From: Oscillospiraceae bacterium
GTDB lineage: Bacteria > Bacillota > Clostridia > Oscillospirales > Oscillospiraceae
DNA length: 63,083 bases
NCBI GenBank assembly: GCA_017416445.1
Contig: JAFQCJ010000034.1
Span: forward strand, 1-63,083
Direction: 5' to 3'
The notes below the pieces were generated by a model. It had not been told where the DNA came from and did no database searches. It was given only the letters and a program-made list of their open reading frames with translations. Both the position numbers and the translations under genes were made by a program. This document shows, one piece after another, positions 25,909-35,209 of the stretch; positions within the stretch are counted from its first letter, which is position 1, and each line of letters opens with the position of its first letter.

Positions 25909-28169
25909 GTAAAAAACATCTGGTGATCGTGGAGTCCCCTGCCAAGGCCAAGACCATTGGCAAGTATCTGGGCCCGGAGTTTGTGGTGAAGGCCTGTATG
26001 GGCCATCTCCGCGACCTGCCCAAGAGTACCATCGGTGTGGACATCGACAACGATTTTACCCCGGAATATAAGCCCATTCGCGGCAAAGAAGAGATCATCC
26101 GCGAGCTGAAGAAGGCGGCGAAAGAAGCTGACACCGTCTATCTGGCAACGGACCCCGACCGCGAGGGCGAGGCCATCTCGTGGCACTTGCAGGCACTGCT
26201 GGAGCTGCCGGAGGCAAAGATCCGCCGTGTTACCTTCGATGAGATCACCCGCAAGGTGGTCACCGAGGCTGTGGCCAATCCCCGCAGCCTTAACGGCGAT
26301 CTGGTGGATGCCCAGCAGGCACGCCGTATTCTCGACCGCGTGGTGGGTTATCAGATCAGCCCCATTATGTGGAAGAAGATCCGTCCCCAGCTCTCCGCCG
26401 GACGCGTCCAGAGTGTGGCTACCCGGATGGTGGATGACCGAGACCGGGAGATCGCGGAGTTTGTGCCGCAGGAGTACTGGTCCCTTGATGCTCTGCTGCA
26501 AAAGGGGAGCACGGCACCCTTCAAAGCACACTACTACGGTGTGGGTGGCAAGAAGAAAGAACTGAACACCGAGGCGGATGTCCGGGCCATCACGGAGGCA
26601 CTGGAGCAAGCGGCCTTTACCGTGACCGCCGTCAAGCGCACCGATAAGCAGCGCTCCCCCTCCCCCCCCTTTACCACCTCTACGCTGCAGCAGGAGGCCA
26701 GCCGCAAGGTCAACATGACCCCCCGCCGTACCATGGCCATCGCGCAGCAGCTCTATGAGGGCGTGGACATCACCGGTGTGGGTACGGTGGGTCTCATTAC
26801 CTATATGCGTACCGACTCTCTGCGGATCTCCGCCGAGGCACAGGGCGCAGCCAGAGCCTTCATCACCGAGCGATACGGCAAAGCCTACTGTCCTGCCAAG
26901 GCACGGCAGTATAAGGCCAAGGGCGGGGCACAGGATGCCCATGAGGCCATCCGTCCCAGCGATGTGACGCTGACCCCTGAGAATATCCGCGGCGACCTCT
27001 CCCCTGAACAGTATCAGCTCTATCGCCTCATCTGGAGCCGTTTTCTGGCCAGCCAGATGGAGAGCGCTGTGTACGACACCCTCAGTGTGGAAATCGGCGC
27101 AGAGGAGCATAGCTTCCGTGCCAATGCCAGCCGCCTGAAATTCTCCGGCTTTACCGCCGTATATGAGGATAAGAGCGACGAGGAGGAAAAAGAGGACAAG
27201 GAGGCGGCCCTGCCGGAGCTGAATGTAGGCGATGGCCTTACCCTGCAGAAGTTTGAGCCCAATCAGCACTTTACCCAGCCGCCGGCACATTACACCGAGG
27301 CCACCCTCATCCGTGCCATGGAGGAGAATGGCATCGGCCGTCCCTCTACCTACGCACCTACGGTGTCCACCATTCTGGACCGCCGTTATGTGAAGAAGGA
27401 GGGCAAGCACCTCCTCATCACCAATCTGGGCAAGGCAGTCACAGCGTGGATGAAAAAGTATTTCACCGATATTGCCGACTTGAAGTTTACCGCCCAGATG
27501 GAGCAGCATCTGGACGATGTAGCGGAGGGCACCATGGCGTGGAAGCAGGTGCTCCGCAGCTTCTATGACGGCGGCTTTGCCACCCATCTGGAGGATGCGG
27601 CGGCAGGGGAATATATGCGCCCCGAGCCCACTGTGTCCGAGGAGGTCTGTCCTGTCTGCGGCAAGAACCTTGTAGAGCGTGAGGGCCGGTTCGGTCCGTT
27701 CCTGGCCTGTCCCGGCTTCCCCGAGTGTACCTTCACCATGCCGCTGGTGGTGGAGATGCCCGGCCGCTGCCCCAAGTGCGGCGGACGACTCCTGAAGCGC
27801 AGCGGTACCTCCAAAACCTCCGGCAAGCAGTATAACTACTACTGCTGCGAGTTTACCAATAGCAAGTTCACCGACCGCCACTGCGACTTTATGACCTGGG
27901 ATGTACCCACCAAGGAGGACTGCCCCTCCTGCGGACAGACCATGTTCAAGCGCTCCGGCCGCGGAAATCCCCGTCCGTTCTGTATCAATGAGAGCTGCTC
28001 CAACTTCCTGCCCGAGGATAAGCGGGGCTATCTGAAGAAGAAAACCGAGGGGGAGGAGAAGGCAGAGGAGAAGAAGTCTGCCAGGAAACCCGCTGCGAAA
28101 AAGACAGCAAAAACCACCACGAAGAAGCCCGCCGCCAAAAAGACGGCCAGGAAGAAAGAGACAACATGA
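25905..28169 (+). CDS. topA: DNA topoisomerase I
   Basis: A 754-residue type IA enzyme that relaxes negative supercoils. The TOPRIM domain has VIVESPAKAKTIGKYLG at the start and DPDREGEAISWHL near residue 84. The active-site Tyr is Tyr300 in GLITYMRTDSLRIS. Three C-terminal zinc ribbons begin near 582 (CPVCGKNL), 623 (CPKCGGRLL) and 673 (CPSCGQTM). The last 50 residues are a Lys/Ala-rich tail with repeated KKTA/KKPA units, resembling histone H1-type DNA-binding tails. The gene overlaps dprA upstream and trmFO downstream by four bases each. Confidence 0.97.
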   Translation: MSKKHLVIVESPAKAKTIGKYLGPEFVVKACMGHLRDLPKSTIGVDIDNDFTPEYKPIRGKEEIIRELKKAAKEADTVYLATDPDREGEAISWHLQALLELPEAKIRRVTFDEITRKVVTEAVANPRSLNGDLVDAQQARRILDRVVGYQISPIMWKKIRPQLSAGRVQSVATRMVDDRDREIAEFVPQEYWSLDALLQKGSTAPFKAHYYGVGGKKKELNTEADVRAITEALEQAAFTVTAVKRTDKQRSPSPPFTTSTLQQEASRKVNMTPRRTMAIAQQLYEGVDITGVGTVGLITYMRTDSLRISAEAQGAARAFITERYGKAYCPAKARQYKAKGGAQDAHEAIRPSDVTLTPENIRGDLSPEQYQLYRLIWSRFLASQMESAVYDTLSVEIGAEEHSFRANASRLKFSGFTAVYEDKSDEEEKEDKEAALPELNVGDGLTLQKFEPNQHFTQPPAHYTEATLIRAMEENGIGRPSTYAPTVSTILDRRYVKKEGKHLLITNLGKAVTAWMKKYFTDIADLKFTAQMEQHLDDVAEGTMAWKQVLRSFYDGGFATHLEDAAAGEYMRPEPTVSEEVCPVCGKNLVEREGRFGPFLACPGFPECTFTMPLVVEMPGRCPKCGGRLLKRSGTSKTSGKQYNYYCCEFTNSKFTDRHCDFMTWDVPTKEDCPSCGQTMFKRSGRGNPRPFCINESCSNFLPEDKRGYLKKKTEGEEKAEEKKSARKPAAKKTAKTTTKKPAAKKTARKKETT

Positions 28170-29476
28170 AACATGTAACTGTGATCGGCGCAGGTCTGGC
28201 CGGCAGCGAGTGCGCGTGGCAGCTGGCCCAGCGGGGCATTGCTGTGACGCTGCGGGAGATGAAGCCGGAGAAAAAGACACCTGCCCACGAAACGGAATAT
28301 TTTGCTGAGCTGTGCTGCTCCAACTCTCTGCGGGGCGCAGGTCTGGAGAATGCGGTGGGCCTCCTGAAGGAGGAGATGCGCCGCCTGGGCAGCCTCATCC
28401 TTCACTGTGCCGATGCCACGGCGGTTCCTGCCGGTGGTGCATTGGCGGTGGACCGCCACGGATTTGCCAGAATGGTGACGGAGTCTATCCTGAACCACCC
28501 CAACATTACCGTGGAATACGGGGAGGTGACGGAGATCCCTGAGGGAGAGGTGGTCATTGCCTCCGGTCCCCTTACCTCCGATGCCCTGGCGGACAAGCTG
28601 GCAGCCCTCTTCGGGGAGGCTGACACCCTCCACTTTTTCGATGCCGCCGCGCCTTTGGTGAGCTTTGACAGCGTGGATATGTCCAGTGCCTACTTTGCCT
28701 CCCGCTACGATAAAGGAACCCCTGACTACATCAACTGTCCCATGGAGAAGGAGGAGTATCTGGCTTTCTGGCAGGCTCTTACCGAGGCTGAGGCAGCGGA
28801 GGTCCACGGCTTTGAGGATAAGTGCGTGTTTGAGGGATGTATGCCGGTAGAGGTCATGGCCCGCCGCGGGGAGGATACCCTGCGCTTTGGCCCCCTCAAG
28901 CCCCGCGGCCTTCCCGACCCCAAGACGGGGCGTGAGCCCTATGCTGTGGTGCAGCTGCGCAAGGACAATGCCGATGGCAGCATCTATAATCTGGTAGGCT
29001 TCCAGACCCATTTGAAGTGGGGCGAACAAAAGCGGGTGTTCTCCATGATCCCGGCATTGCGTGAGGCCACCTATCTCCGCTACGGAGTCATGCACCGCAA
29101 CACCTATCTCGACTCCCCCCGCTTGCTGGATCGCTACTACCGTCTCCGCAGCGACACCCGCATCGCCTTTGCCGGACAGATGACCGGCGTGGAGGGCTAT
29201 GTGGAGTCCGCCGCCAGCGGATTTCTGGCAGGTGTGGAGCTGGCTCGCCGTCTGCGGGAGATGGAACCGGTCAACTTCCCTCAAGAGACAGCCATCGGTG
29301 CCCTGGGCATCTATGTCAGCAATGAGACAGTGACCCAGTTCCAGCCTATGAACATCAATTTTGGCATCATTCCGCCCCTTGACCACCGGGTGAAGGGCAA
29401 GCGCAACAAGAACGCCGAGCTCAGTGCCCGGTCTCTGGTGCTGATTGATGCCATGAAAGACGAGGTACTCAGATGA
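28166..29476 (+). CDS. trmFO: Methylenetetrahydrofolate-tRNA-(uracil-5-)-methyltransferase
   Basis: A 436-residue flavoenzyme that makes m5U54 in the tRNA T-loop using methylenetetrahydrofolate. The N-terminal FAD site is VIGAGLAGSE (residues 6-15), followed by the family motif ELCCSNSLRG and, near the C-terminus, GQMTGVEGYVESAASG. Length is normal. Start and stop overlap topA and plsX in ATGA arrangements. The dprA-topA-trmFO order is a classic Firmicutes cluster. Confidence 0.97.
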   Translation: MKHVTVIGAGLAGSECAWQLAQRGIAVTLREMKPEKKTPAHETEYFAELCCSNSLRGAGLENAVGLLKEEMRRLGSLILHCADATAVPAGGALAVDRHGFARMVTESILNHPNITVEYGEVTEIPEGEVVIASGPLTSDALADKLAALFGEADTLHFFDAAAPLVSFDSVDMSSAYFASRYDKGTPDYINCPMEKEEYLAFWQALTEAEAAEVHGFEDKCVFEGCMPVEVMARRGEDTLRFGPLKPRGLPDPKTGREPYAVVQLRKDNADGSIYNLVGFQTHLKWGEQKRVFSMIPALREATYLRYGVMHRNTYLDSPRLLDRYYRLRSDTRIAFAGQMTGVEGYVESAASGFLAGVELARRLREMEPVNFPQETAIGALGIYVSNETVTQFQPMNINFGIIPPLDHRVKGKRNKNAELSARSLVLIDAMKDEVLR

Positions 29477-30483
29477 AGATTATTATAGACGCTATGGGTG
29501 GCGATCACGCCCCGTTGGAGATCGTCAAGGGAGCCCTGAGCGGTCAGCAACGCCTTGGCGTGGAGCTGGTGCTCACCGGCCATGAGAGCGCCATTATGGA
29601 TGCCGTCAGGGCCTGCGGCATGGATGCCCTGCCTGCTGGTGTTACCATCCGCCACACCGCCGAAGAGGTTTCCATGCACGATGATCCCGCCACGGTGTTC
29701 CGCAAAAAGAAGGACACCTCCATGGGTGTGGGTCTGACCATGCTGAAAAACGGAGAGGGCGATGCTTTCATCTCCGCCGGTTCCACCGGCGCCCTCCTTA
29801 CCGGAGCCACCCTCATCACCAAGCGTGTCCGTGGTATCCGCCGTGCCGCCATGGCACCGCTTATTCCCACCACAACAGGCAAAGCGGTGCTCATCGACTG
29901 CGGCGCCAACGCCGAGTGTACCGCCGAGTATCTGGTGCAGTTTGCCCATTTGGGCAGCTTCTACGCCAAGAGTATGCTGGGTCTGGAAAATCCCCGTGTG
30001 GGCCTTTTGAACATCGGCACCGAGCCGGAGAAGGGCACCGACCTTCAGCGGGCGGCCTACGGTCTGCTGCAGCAGGAGCAGGACATCAACTTCATCGGCA
30101 ACATTGAGGCCAAGGAGGCTGTCAAGGGCGGCTGCGATGTTATCGTCTGCGACGGATTCTCCGGCAATGTGTTCTTAAAAACCATGGAGGGCGTGGGCTC
30201 TTTTGCCGGCAGTGCCCTGAAGGGGATTTTCAAGAAGAATCTGCTGACCAAGCTGGCGGCGCTGGCGGTGATGCCGGGGCTGAATGCATTCCGCGCCATG
30301 CTGGACCCCAACAAGGTGGGCGGCACCGCCTTTATCGGCGTGGCAAAGCCTGTTATTAAGGCACATGGCTCTTCCAATGCCGAGGCTATTGAGAATGCCA
30401 TGGTGCAGGCCGGGAGCTTTGCCGAGAGCGGTTTCATTCAGCAGATGGAACAGTATGCCGCAACCCTTAACGGCAGGGAGTAA
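29473..30483 (+). CDS. plsX: Phosphate acyltransferase PlsX
   Basis: A 336-residue enzyme producing acyl-phosphate from acyl-ACP, the first step of phospholipid synthesis with PlsY. The N-terminus IIIDAMGGDHAP and internal DCGANAECTAEYLVQFAHLGS are diagnostic. It is the last gene of the overlapping dprA-plsX operon. The following acpP gene, whose product carries its substrate, has a promoter of its own starting 19 bp downstream of the plsX stop. Confidence 0.97.
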   Translation: MKIIIDAMGGDHAPLEIVKGALSGQQRLGVELVLTGHESAIMDAVRACGMDALPAGVTIRHTAEEVSMHDDPATVFRKKKDTSMGVGLTMLKNGEGDAFISAGSTGALLTGATLITKRVRGIRRAAMAPLIPTTTGKAVLIDCGANAECTAEYLVQFAHLGSFYAKSMLGLENPRVGLLNIGTEPEKGTDLQRAAYGLLQQEQDINFIGNIEAKEAVKGGCDVIVCDGFSGNVFLKTMEGVGSFAGSALKGIFKKNLLTKLAALAVMPGLNAFRAMLDPNKVGGTAFIGVAKPVIKAHGSSNAEAIENAMVQAGSFAESGFIQQMEQYAATLNGRE

Positions 30484-30501
30484 AATTTTCTCCAAAGGGT
30501 C

Positions 30502-30530
30502 TTGACACCTGCGGGGGATTGCCGTATTAT
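30502..30530 (+). promoter_or_regulatory. Promoter of acpP-rnc
   Basis: TTGACA (30502-30507), 17-bp spacer, TATTAT (30525-30530). It allows acpP expression above that of the upstream operon. Confidence 0.85.
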
Positions 30531-30567
30531 TTTCAAAGACATAGAAAGCGAAAGGAGAACAACTGTC

Positions 30568-30813
30568 ATGACGAGTGAGAAGATTTTCGCTACCATGCAG
30601 TCCCTCATCGCCGAGCAGTTCGCCATTGATGCCGAGGAGATCACCATGGATAGTTCCTTTGTGGACGATCTGGGTGCCGATTCCGTGGATCTGGTGGAGC
30701 TGGTGATGGCAATGGAGGAGGAGTTCGAGATCGGTGAGATCGCGGAGGAGAATCTGCAGAACCTCAAGACCGTGGGTGACTGCGTCCGCTACCTCGCTGC
30801 CAATATGGACTGA
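30568..30813 (+). CDS. acpP: Acyl carrier protein
   Basis: An 81-residue acidic carrier of growing fatty acyl chains. The phosphopantetheine attachment Ser is Ser39 in the [12 protein letters not shown] motif. Four-helix layout and length fit the family. The ATG at 30568 follows AAAGGAG, while an in-frame upstream codon at 30502 lies inside the promoter and is excluded. Confidence 0.96.
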   Translation: MTSEKIFATMQSLIAEQFAIDAEEITMDSSFVDDLGADSVDLVELVMAMEEEFEIGEIAEENLQNLKTVGDCVRYLAANMD

Positions 30814-30831
30814 CCATCAACAAAAGAGTGA

Positions 30832-30862
30832 AAACCCCACAGTACCGTGGGGTTTCCTTTTT
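30832..30862 (+). terminator. Terminator/attenuator between acpP and rnc
   Basis: AAACCCCAC and GTGGGGTTT pair around a six-base loop and are followed by CCTTTTT. With rnc only 25 bases further on and no separate promoter seen, it probably lets part of transcription through. Confidence 0.8.
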
Positions 30863-30886
30863 GACGAAGGAAGGGAAGGAGGAAGA

Positions 30887-31576
30887 ATGATGCTGAAACA
30901 ATTACAGGAACAACTGGGATACACATTCCGGGACGAGTCGCTGCTGCGCAGCGCCCTTTACCACAGCTCCTATGCCAATGAACACCGCGCCGAGCATGTC
31001 CTCAGCAACGAGAGACTGGAGTTTTTAGGCGATGCGGTGCTGGGCTTTGTGACGGCGGAGTTTCTCTTCCGCCGCTTCCCCGATGCCCCCGAGGGGGAGC
31101 TGACCCGTACCCGCGCCGCACTGGTGCGGGAGGAGAGCCTCTTTGAGGTGGCGCAGGCCCTTGGCTTGGGGGAATGTCTCCTGCTGGGCCGCGGTGAGGA
31201 GAGCGGCGGCGGCCGCAGTCGACCCTCCATTCTGGCCGATGCCACCGAGGCGGTGTTTGCCGCCGTGTATCTCGATGGCGGCATGGAGGCTGCCCGCGCC
31301 CTTATCCACCGCGTGCTGCTGGAAAAGGGAGACATCGCTGTGACGGAGAGTCGCCGCCGTGACTACAAGACGGAGCTGCAGGAGTTGGTGCAGCGCAAGC
31401 CCCATCAGGTGCTGCGCTATGCGCTGGTGGGTCAGTCGGGTCCCGATCATGCCAAGGTGTTTACCGTGGCGGTATACCTCAACGACCTGCCTGTCGGAGA
31501 GGGCACGGGCCGCAGTAAGAAGGAGGCGGAGCAATCCGCTGCTGCTGCGGCATTGCAGGCGCTGACAGAGGAATAA
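30887..31576 (+). CDS. rnc: Ribonuclease III
   Basis: A 229-residue double-strand-specific RNase that processes rRNA and mRNA. The signature NERLEFLGDAVL holds the first catalytic acidic residues, and DATEAVFAAVYLDGG the second set. A double-stranded RNA-binding domain fills about residues 155-225 (DYKTELQELVQRK, ending with the KKEAEQSAAAAAL helix). Two ATGs in a row (30887 and 30890) are possible starts after AAGGAGG; the second has the better spacing. It lies in the usual plsX-acpP-rnc order. Confidence 0.96.
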   Translation: MMLKQLQEQLGYTFRDESLLRSALYHSSYANEHRAEHVLSNERLEFLGDAVLGFVTAEFLFRRFPDAPEGELTRTRAALVREESLFEVAQALGLGECLLLGRGEESGGGRSRPSILADATEAVFAAVYLDGGMEAARALIHRVLLEKGDIAVTESRRRDYKTELQELVQRKPHQVLRYALVGQSGPDHAKVFTVAVYLNDLPVGEGTGRSKKEAEQSAAAAALQALTEE

Positions 31577-31612
31577 AAAAGAGAAGACCCTGAGGGGTCT
31601 TCTCTTTTTTGG
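31575..31612 (+). terminator. Terminator after rnc
   Basis: AAAAGAGAAGACCC pairs with GGGTCTTCTCTTTT around TGAG, with flanking A and T tracts. Confidence 0.95.
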
Positions 31613-31709
31613 TTTTTCATAGATACTTGTGCGCAAATGACGGACAGGAGAAAATTTTCTGTGGCATTTTTCGCCGCACTATGGTATACTATCTCTATTA
31701 TGAAGTACT

Positions 31710-31762
31710 ATGCCTATACAAAGAGGCATATTCTGACGGAATATGACAGATGGTATAGGCAT
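31710..31762 (+). promoter_or_regulatory. Nested stem-loop leader upstream of uppP
   Basis: A perfect 10-bp outer stem (ATGCCTATAC at 31710-31719 with GTATAGGCAT at 31753-31762) encloses a symmetric 7/7 internal loop and a 7-bp inner stem CATATTC/GAATATG. A TATACT box lies at 31685-31690. The structure sits 20 bases before the start codon. I recognise no known riboswitch; it could sense the cell-wall lipid cycle or bind a protein. Confidence 0.5.
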
Positions 31763-31781
31763 TTCCTGCTGAGGTGACACG

Positions 31782-32609
31782 ATGACATATTTTTCTTCCT
31801 TCATTATGGGTTTGGTGCAGGGTGTGGCCGAGTTTCTGCCCATCTCCTCCTCAGGCCATCTGGCCATTGCAGAGAATCTGCTGGGGATGGAGACGGCGGT
31901 GCCGGAGTTTTTCGATGTGCTGCTGCATTTGGGCACGCTGCTGGCCGTGTTTGTGGCCTACTGGGGTGAGATCTGCGAGATGGTGGTGGAGTTTTTCCGC
32001 GGCATTGGGGATATCGTCCACGGCACCACGCCCCGGCAGGTGCCGCCTGCCCGCCGCCTGATCCTGCTCATTGTGGTGGCAACACTGCCGCTGCTGGTGG
32101 TGCTGCCCATTCATAAGAAGGTGCAGGGACTGAGCAACAGTATGGTGTTCGTGGGTACGGCGCTGGTGGTCACGGGATTCCTGCTCTTTATCTGCGATCT
32201 GCTGCGTAAAGGGAAAAAGACTGAGAGCCGTGCCACGGTAGTGGATGCCCTTATTGTGGGTGTCGGGCAGGCGATTGCCACGCTGCCGGGTATCTCCCGC
32301 AGTGGTATGACCATCTCTACCGGCTGTTTCTGCGGTTTTGAGCGGAAGTTTGCCGTGCGGTTCTCCTTCCTCCTGTCGATCCCTGCCATTTTGGGTGCCA
32401 ATGTTCTGAGTCTTATCGATGCCGCTCAGGCGGGGATCGTATGGGCAGAGGTGCCCATGTACATGGTGGGTGTCATCACGGCTGCGGTGGTGGGCTACGC
32501 CTGTATCCGCCTGTTGAAACTGGTGGCCGAGAAGGGCCGCTTCGGTGCATTTTCCTACTATTGCTGGGCAGTGGGTCTTGTGACACTGCTGCTGTGCGCC
32601 ATCAAGTGA
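31782..32609 (+). CDS. uppP: Undecaprenyl-diphosphate phosphatase
   Basis: A 275-residue polytopic membrane enzyme that regenerates the undecaprenyl-phosphate carrier for peptidoglycan synthesis; it also gives bacitracin tolerance. Diagnostic motifs are QGVAEFLPISSSGHL (residues 13-27, with the catalytic Glu and Ser) and PGISRSGMTIS in the middle. About eight membrane helices are visible. AGGTG precedes the ATG. ftsK/spoIIIE begins eight bases after the stop, so both are one transcript. Confidence 0.96.
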   Translation: MTYFSSFIMGLVQGVAEFLPISSSGHLAIAENLLGMETAVPEFFDVLLHLGTLLAVFVAYWGEICEMVVEFFRGIGDIVHGTTPRQVPPARRLILLIVVATLPLLVVLPIHKKVQGLSNSMVFVGTALVVTGFLLFICDLLRKGKKTESRATVVDALIVGVGQAIATLPGISRSGMTISTGCFCGFERKFAVRFSFLLSIPAILGANVLSLIDAAQAGIVWAEVPMYMVGVITAAVVGYACIRLLKLVAEKGRFGAFSYYCWAVGLVTLLLCAIK

Positions 32610-32617
32610 GGTAATCT

Positions 32618-35188
32618 ATGGCAACAACACAGAAGAAAACGACAAAATCCCCTCCCAAAAAGACAGGGACGACAAAAAAGAATACCAAGCGTATCTCTGC
32701 ACCGCCGCCCTATCACCACGGTCTGCGGCTGACGGTGGGTGTGGTGATGCTGCTGCTGGCACTGTGTGTGCTGGTGACCTATTTCGGCGTGGAGGCCACG
32801 GTGCTCCATGCACTGTCAACACTGATGAAGGGCCTGTTTGGCTATGGCTACTATCTGGTGGCAGTGGCCTTGGGCTACTGCGGCTGGTGCCTCATTAACC
32901 ATAAGAAAAAACCTGTGGTACTCCGTGCCTTCTGCATTCTGGTGCTGCCCCTGCTGTTGGGCACCCTGCTGCACCTGTTTCTGGCCAAGACCGCCTTTGG
33001 TTACGGTATGGATGCCCTCAAGCCCCTGTGGACAGCGGGACAGACGATGCAGTGCGGCGGTGCACTGGGCGGCGTCATCGCCGCTGCCGGTGCAGAGTTT
33101 TTAAGCCGGGTAGTCACCGCCATCGTGGTGGTGGTGCTGATGGTGATCTGTGTCATCGTGGGGCTGCGGATCAAGCCGCAGGAGGTGCTGGAGAACGCAC
33201 GCCGGCGCCGCGCCGAGCGTGAGGCAGCCTATGCCGAGCTAGAGGAGCAGGAGCGCCTGTTGGCTGAGAAAAAGGCCAGGGAGGAGGCCAAGAGCGTCAA
33301 GCCTGCCGCCAAAAAGCCTGCGGTACATATTCCCCTGGAGGACGAGGTGGAGGAAAAACCGCTCTTCACGCCTGCCGAAGCGTCTTTCTTTCCTCGCCGT
33401 GCCGGGGATATCAAGACCCCCGCAGAGGTGTGGGGCGGCGCGGTAAGTGAAGCGCCTTCCCCCGTCGCAGAGGAAAAGACCGGGGAGGAGCAACCCCCTG
33501 TAACGGAGGAAAAACCCGTCCGCCGCCGTAAGGTCAGCGCCAAAGAGGAGGTGGACAGCGCCGCCGCAGAGGTCAGCGAGGCCATCGAGAAGGAACTGGC
33601 GGAGGAGGAAGAGGCTTATCGCTATCCCCCCATCACGCTTCTGGAGGAGAATACCGACAGCGACTCCATGGCCGCCGGCTTTGAGCTGCGGGAAAATGCC
33701 CGCCGTCTTGCCGACACGATTACCTCCTTCGGTGTGGATGCCAAACCCGGCGAGGTGGTTCGTGGTCCCAGTGTCACCCGGTATGAATTCACTCTTGATC
33801 AGGGTGTAAAACTCAGCAAGCTGACCAATCTCTCCGACGATATCGCCCTGGCACTGGGCGCCAGCGGTGTGCGTATCGCTCCCATCCCCGGCAAGATTGC
33901 CGCCGTGGGCATTGAGGTGCCCAATCGCACCGTCACCTCTGTCCGCATCCGCGATGTGGTGGAGAGCCGCAATTTCGTCACCCATCCCAGCACCGTGGCC
34001 TTCGCCGTGGGTAAGGATATCAGCGGCAACGCCATTGTGGGCAATATCGCCCGTCTGCCTCATGTGCTGATCGCCGGTACTACCGGCTCAGGTAAATCGG
34101 TGTGTACCAATTCTCTCATCGTCAGTCTCCTCTATAAGTCCACCCCCGAGGAAGTTCGCTTTATCATGGTGGATCCCAAGATGGTGGAGCTTGCCCCCTA
34201 TAACGGGATTCCCCATCTCCTCATCCCCGTAGTCACCGACCCCAAGAAGGCTGCCGGTGCGCTGCAGTGGGCAGTGTTTGAGATGATGAAGCGGTATAAG
34301 ATGTTCTCCGAGCGGGGAGTGAAGGATCTGGCGGGCTTTAATGCTCTGGCTGAGTCCGGCGAGGAAGAGGAGCTGAAAAAGCTGCCCACCGTGGTGGTGG
34401 TCATCGACGAGCTGGCCGACTTGATGCTGGTTGCCGCCAAGGAGGTGGAGGAATCCATCTGCCGCGTGGCACAGATGGGCCGCGCCGCCGGCGTCCATCT
34501 GGTGATTGCCACCCAGCGTCCCTCCGCCGATGTTATTACCGGTCTGATGAAGGCCAATATCCCCAGCCGTATCGCCTTCGCTGTGGCCTCCGCTATGGAG
34601 TCCCGCATCATCCTCGATACCCCCGGTGCAGAAAAACTGGTGGGTAAGGGCGATATGCTGTACTTCCCTCTGGGCGATAACAAGCCCACCCGGGTACAGG
34701 GCTGCTTCATCACCCCCGAGGAGATCGAGCGGGTAGTGAACTTTGTCAAGGAGAGCGGTGAGGCCGACTACTCCAACGAGGTCATGGAGAAGATCGAGGA
34801 GGCCATGAAGCAGAGCGAGAAGGGCAGTAAGGGTAGTGCTGCCTCCTCCGCCGCCGAGTCTGAGGGCAGCGAGGGCTGCGATGAGATGCTTGCCGCCGCT
34901 GTAGAGGTCATCTTTGAGACGGGACAGGCTTCCGTGTCCATGCTGCAGCGCCGTTTGAAGCTGGGCTATTCCCGAGCCGCACGCCTTGTGGATCAGATGG
35001 AGGAGCGGGGCATCGTAGGTCCCTTTGAGGGCAGCAAGCCCCGACAGGTGCTTATCACCCGCCAGCAGTGGCAGGAGCTGCAGATGAAGGGCGGCGCTTA
35101 TGCCCCCGCCGAGGAGCCGGAGCTGCCTCCCGTTGACCGTTACGGCTCTGTCCGGGATGTCTTTGACAGCCGCGACGCATTGGAATAA
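32618..35188 (+). CDS. DNA translocase FtsK/SpoIIIE
   Basis: An 856-residue membrane DNA pump that moves chromosome ends through the closing septum or into the forespore. A Lys-rich start is followed by four membrane helices (about 35-190), a Glu/Lys/Pro-rich linker (about 195-340), the alpha domain, and the motor with Walker A AGTTGSGKS (Lys493) and Walker B VVVVIDELADLM. VDPKMVELAPYNGIPHLL and the C-terminal winged gamma domain (about 770-830) are typical. The sequence does not separate FtsK from SpoIIIE, which are one family in Clostridia. Confidence 0.95.
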   Translation: MATTQKKTTKSPPKKTGTTKKNTKRISAPPPYHHGLRLTVGVVMLLLALCVLVTYFGVEATVLHALSTLMKGLFGYGYYLVAVALGYCGWCLINHKKKPVVLRAFCILVLPLLLGTLLHLFLAKTAFGYGMDALKPLWTAGQTMQCGGALGGVIAAAGAEFLSRVVTAIVVVVLMVICVIVGLRIKPQEVLENARRRRAEREAAYAELEEQERLLAEKKAREEAKSVKPAAKKPAVHIPLEDEVEEKPLFTPAEASFFPRRAGDIKTPAEVWGGAVSEAPSPVAEEKTGEEQPPVTEEKPVRRRKVSAKEEVDSAAAEVSEAIEKELAEEEEAYRYPPITLLEENTDSDSMAAGFELRENARRLADTITSFGVDAKPGEVVRGPSVTRYEFTLDQGVKLSKLTNLSDDIALALGASGVRIAPIPGKIAAVGIEVPNRTVTSVRIRDVVESRNFVTHPSTVAFAVGKDISGNAIVGNIARLPHVLIAGTTGSGKSVCTNSLIVSLLYKSTPEEVRFIMVDPKMVELAPYNGIPHLLIPVVTDPKKAAGALQWAVFEMMKRYKMFSERGVKDLAGFNALAESGEEEELKKLPTVVVVIDELADLMLVAAKEVEESICRVAQMGRAAGVHLVIATQRPSADVITGLMKANIPSRIAFAVASAMESRIILDTPGAEKLVGKGDMLYFPLGDNKPTRVQGCFITPEEIERVVNFVKESGEADYSNEVMEKIEEAMKQSEKGSKGSAASSAAESEGSEGCDEMLAAAVEVIFETGQASVSMLQRRLKLGYSRAARLVDQMEERGIVGPFEGSKPRQVLITRQQWQELQMKGGAYAPAEEPELPPVDRYGSVRDVFDSRDALE

Positions 35189-35209
35189 TTTGACAAAGGA
35201 GTGAGCATC

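Noticed and set aside
28030..28160. Lys/Ala repeats at the end of topA as a separate small gene or a frameshift
   Set aside because: In frame with topA, compositionally typical of DNA-binding tails, and the stop overlaps trmFO as expected.
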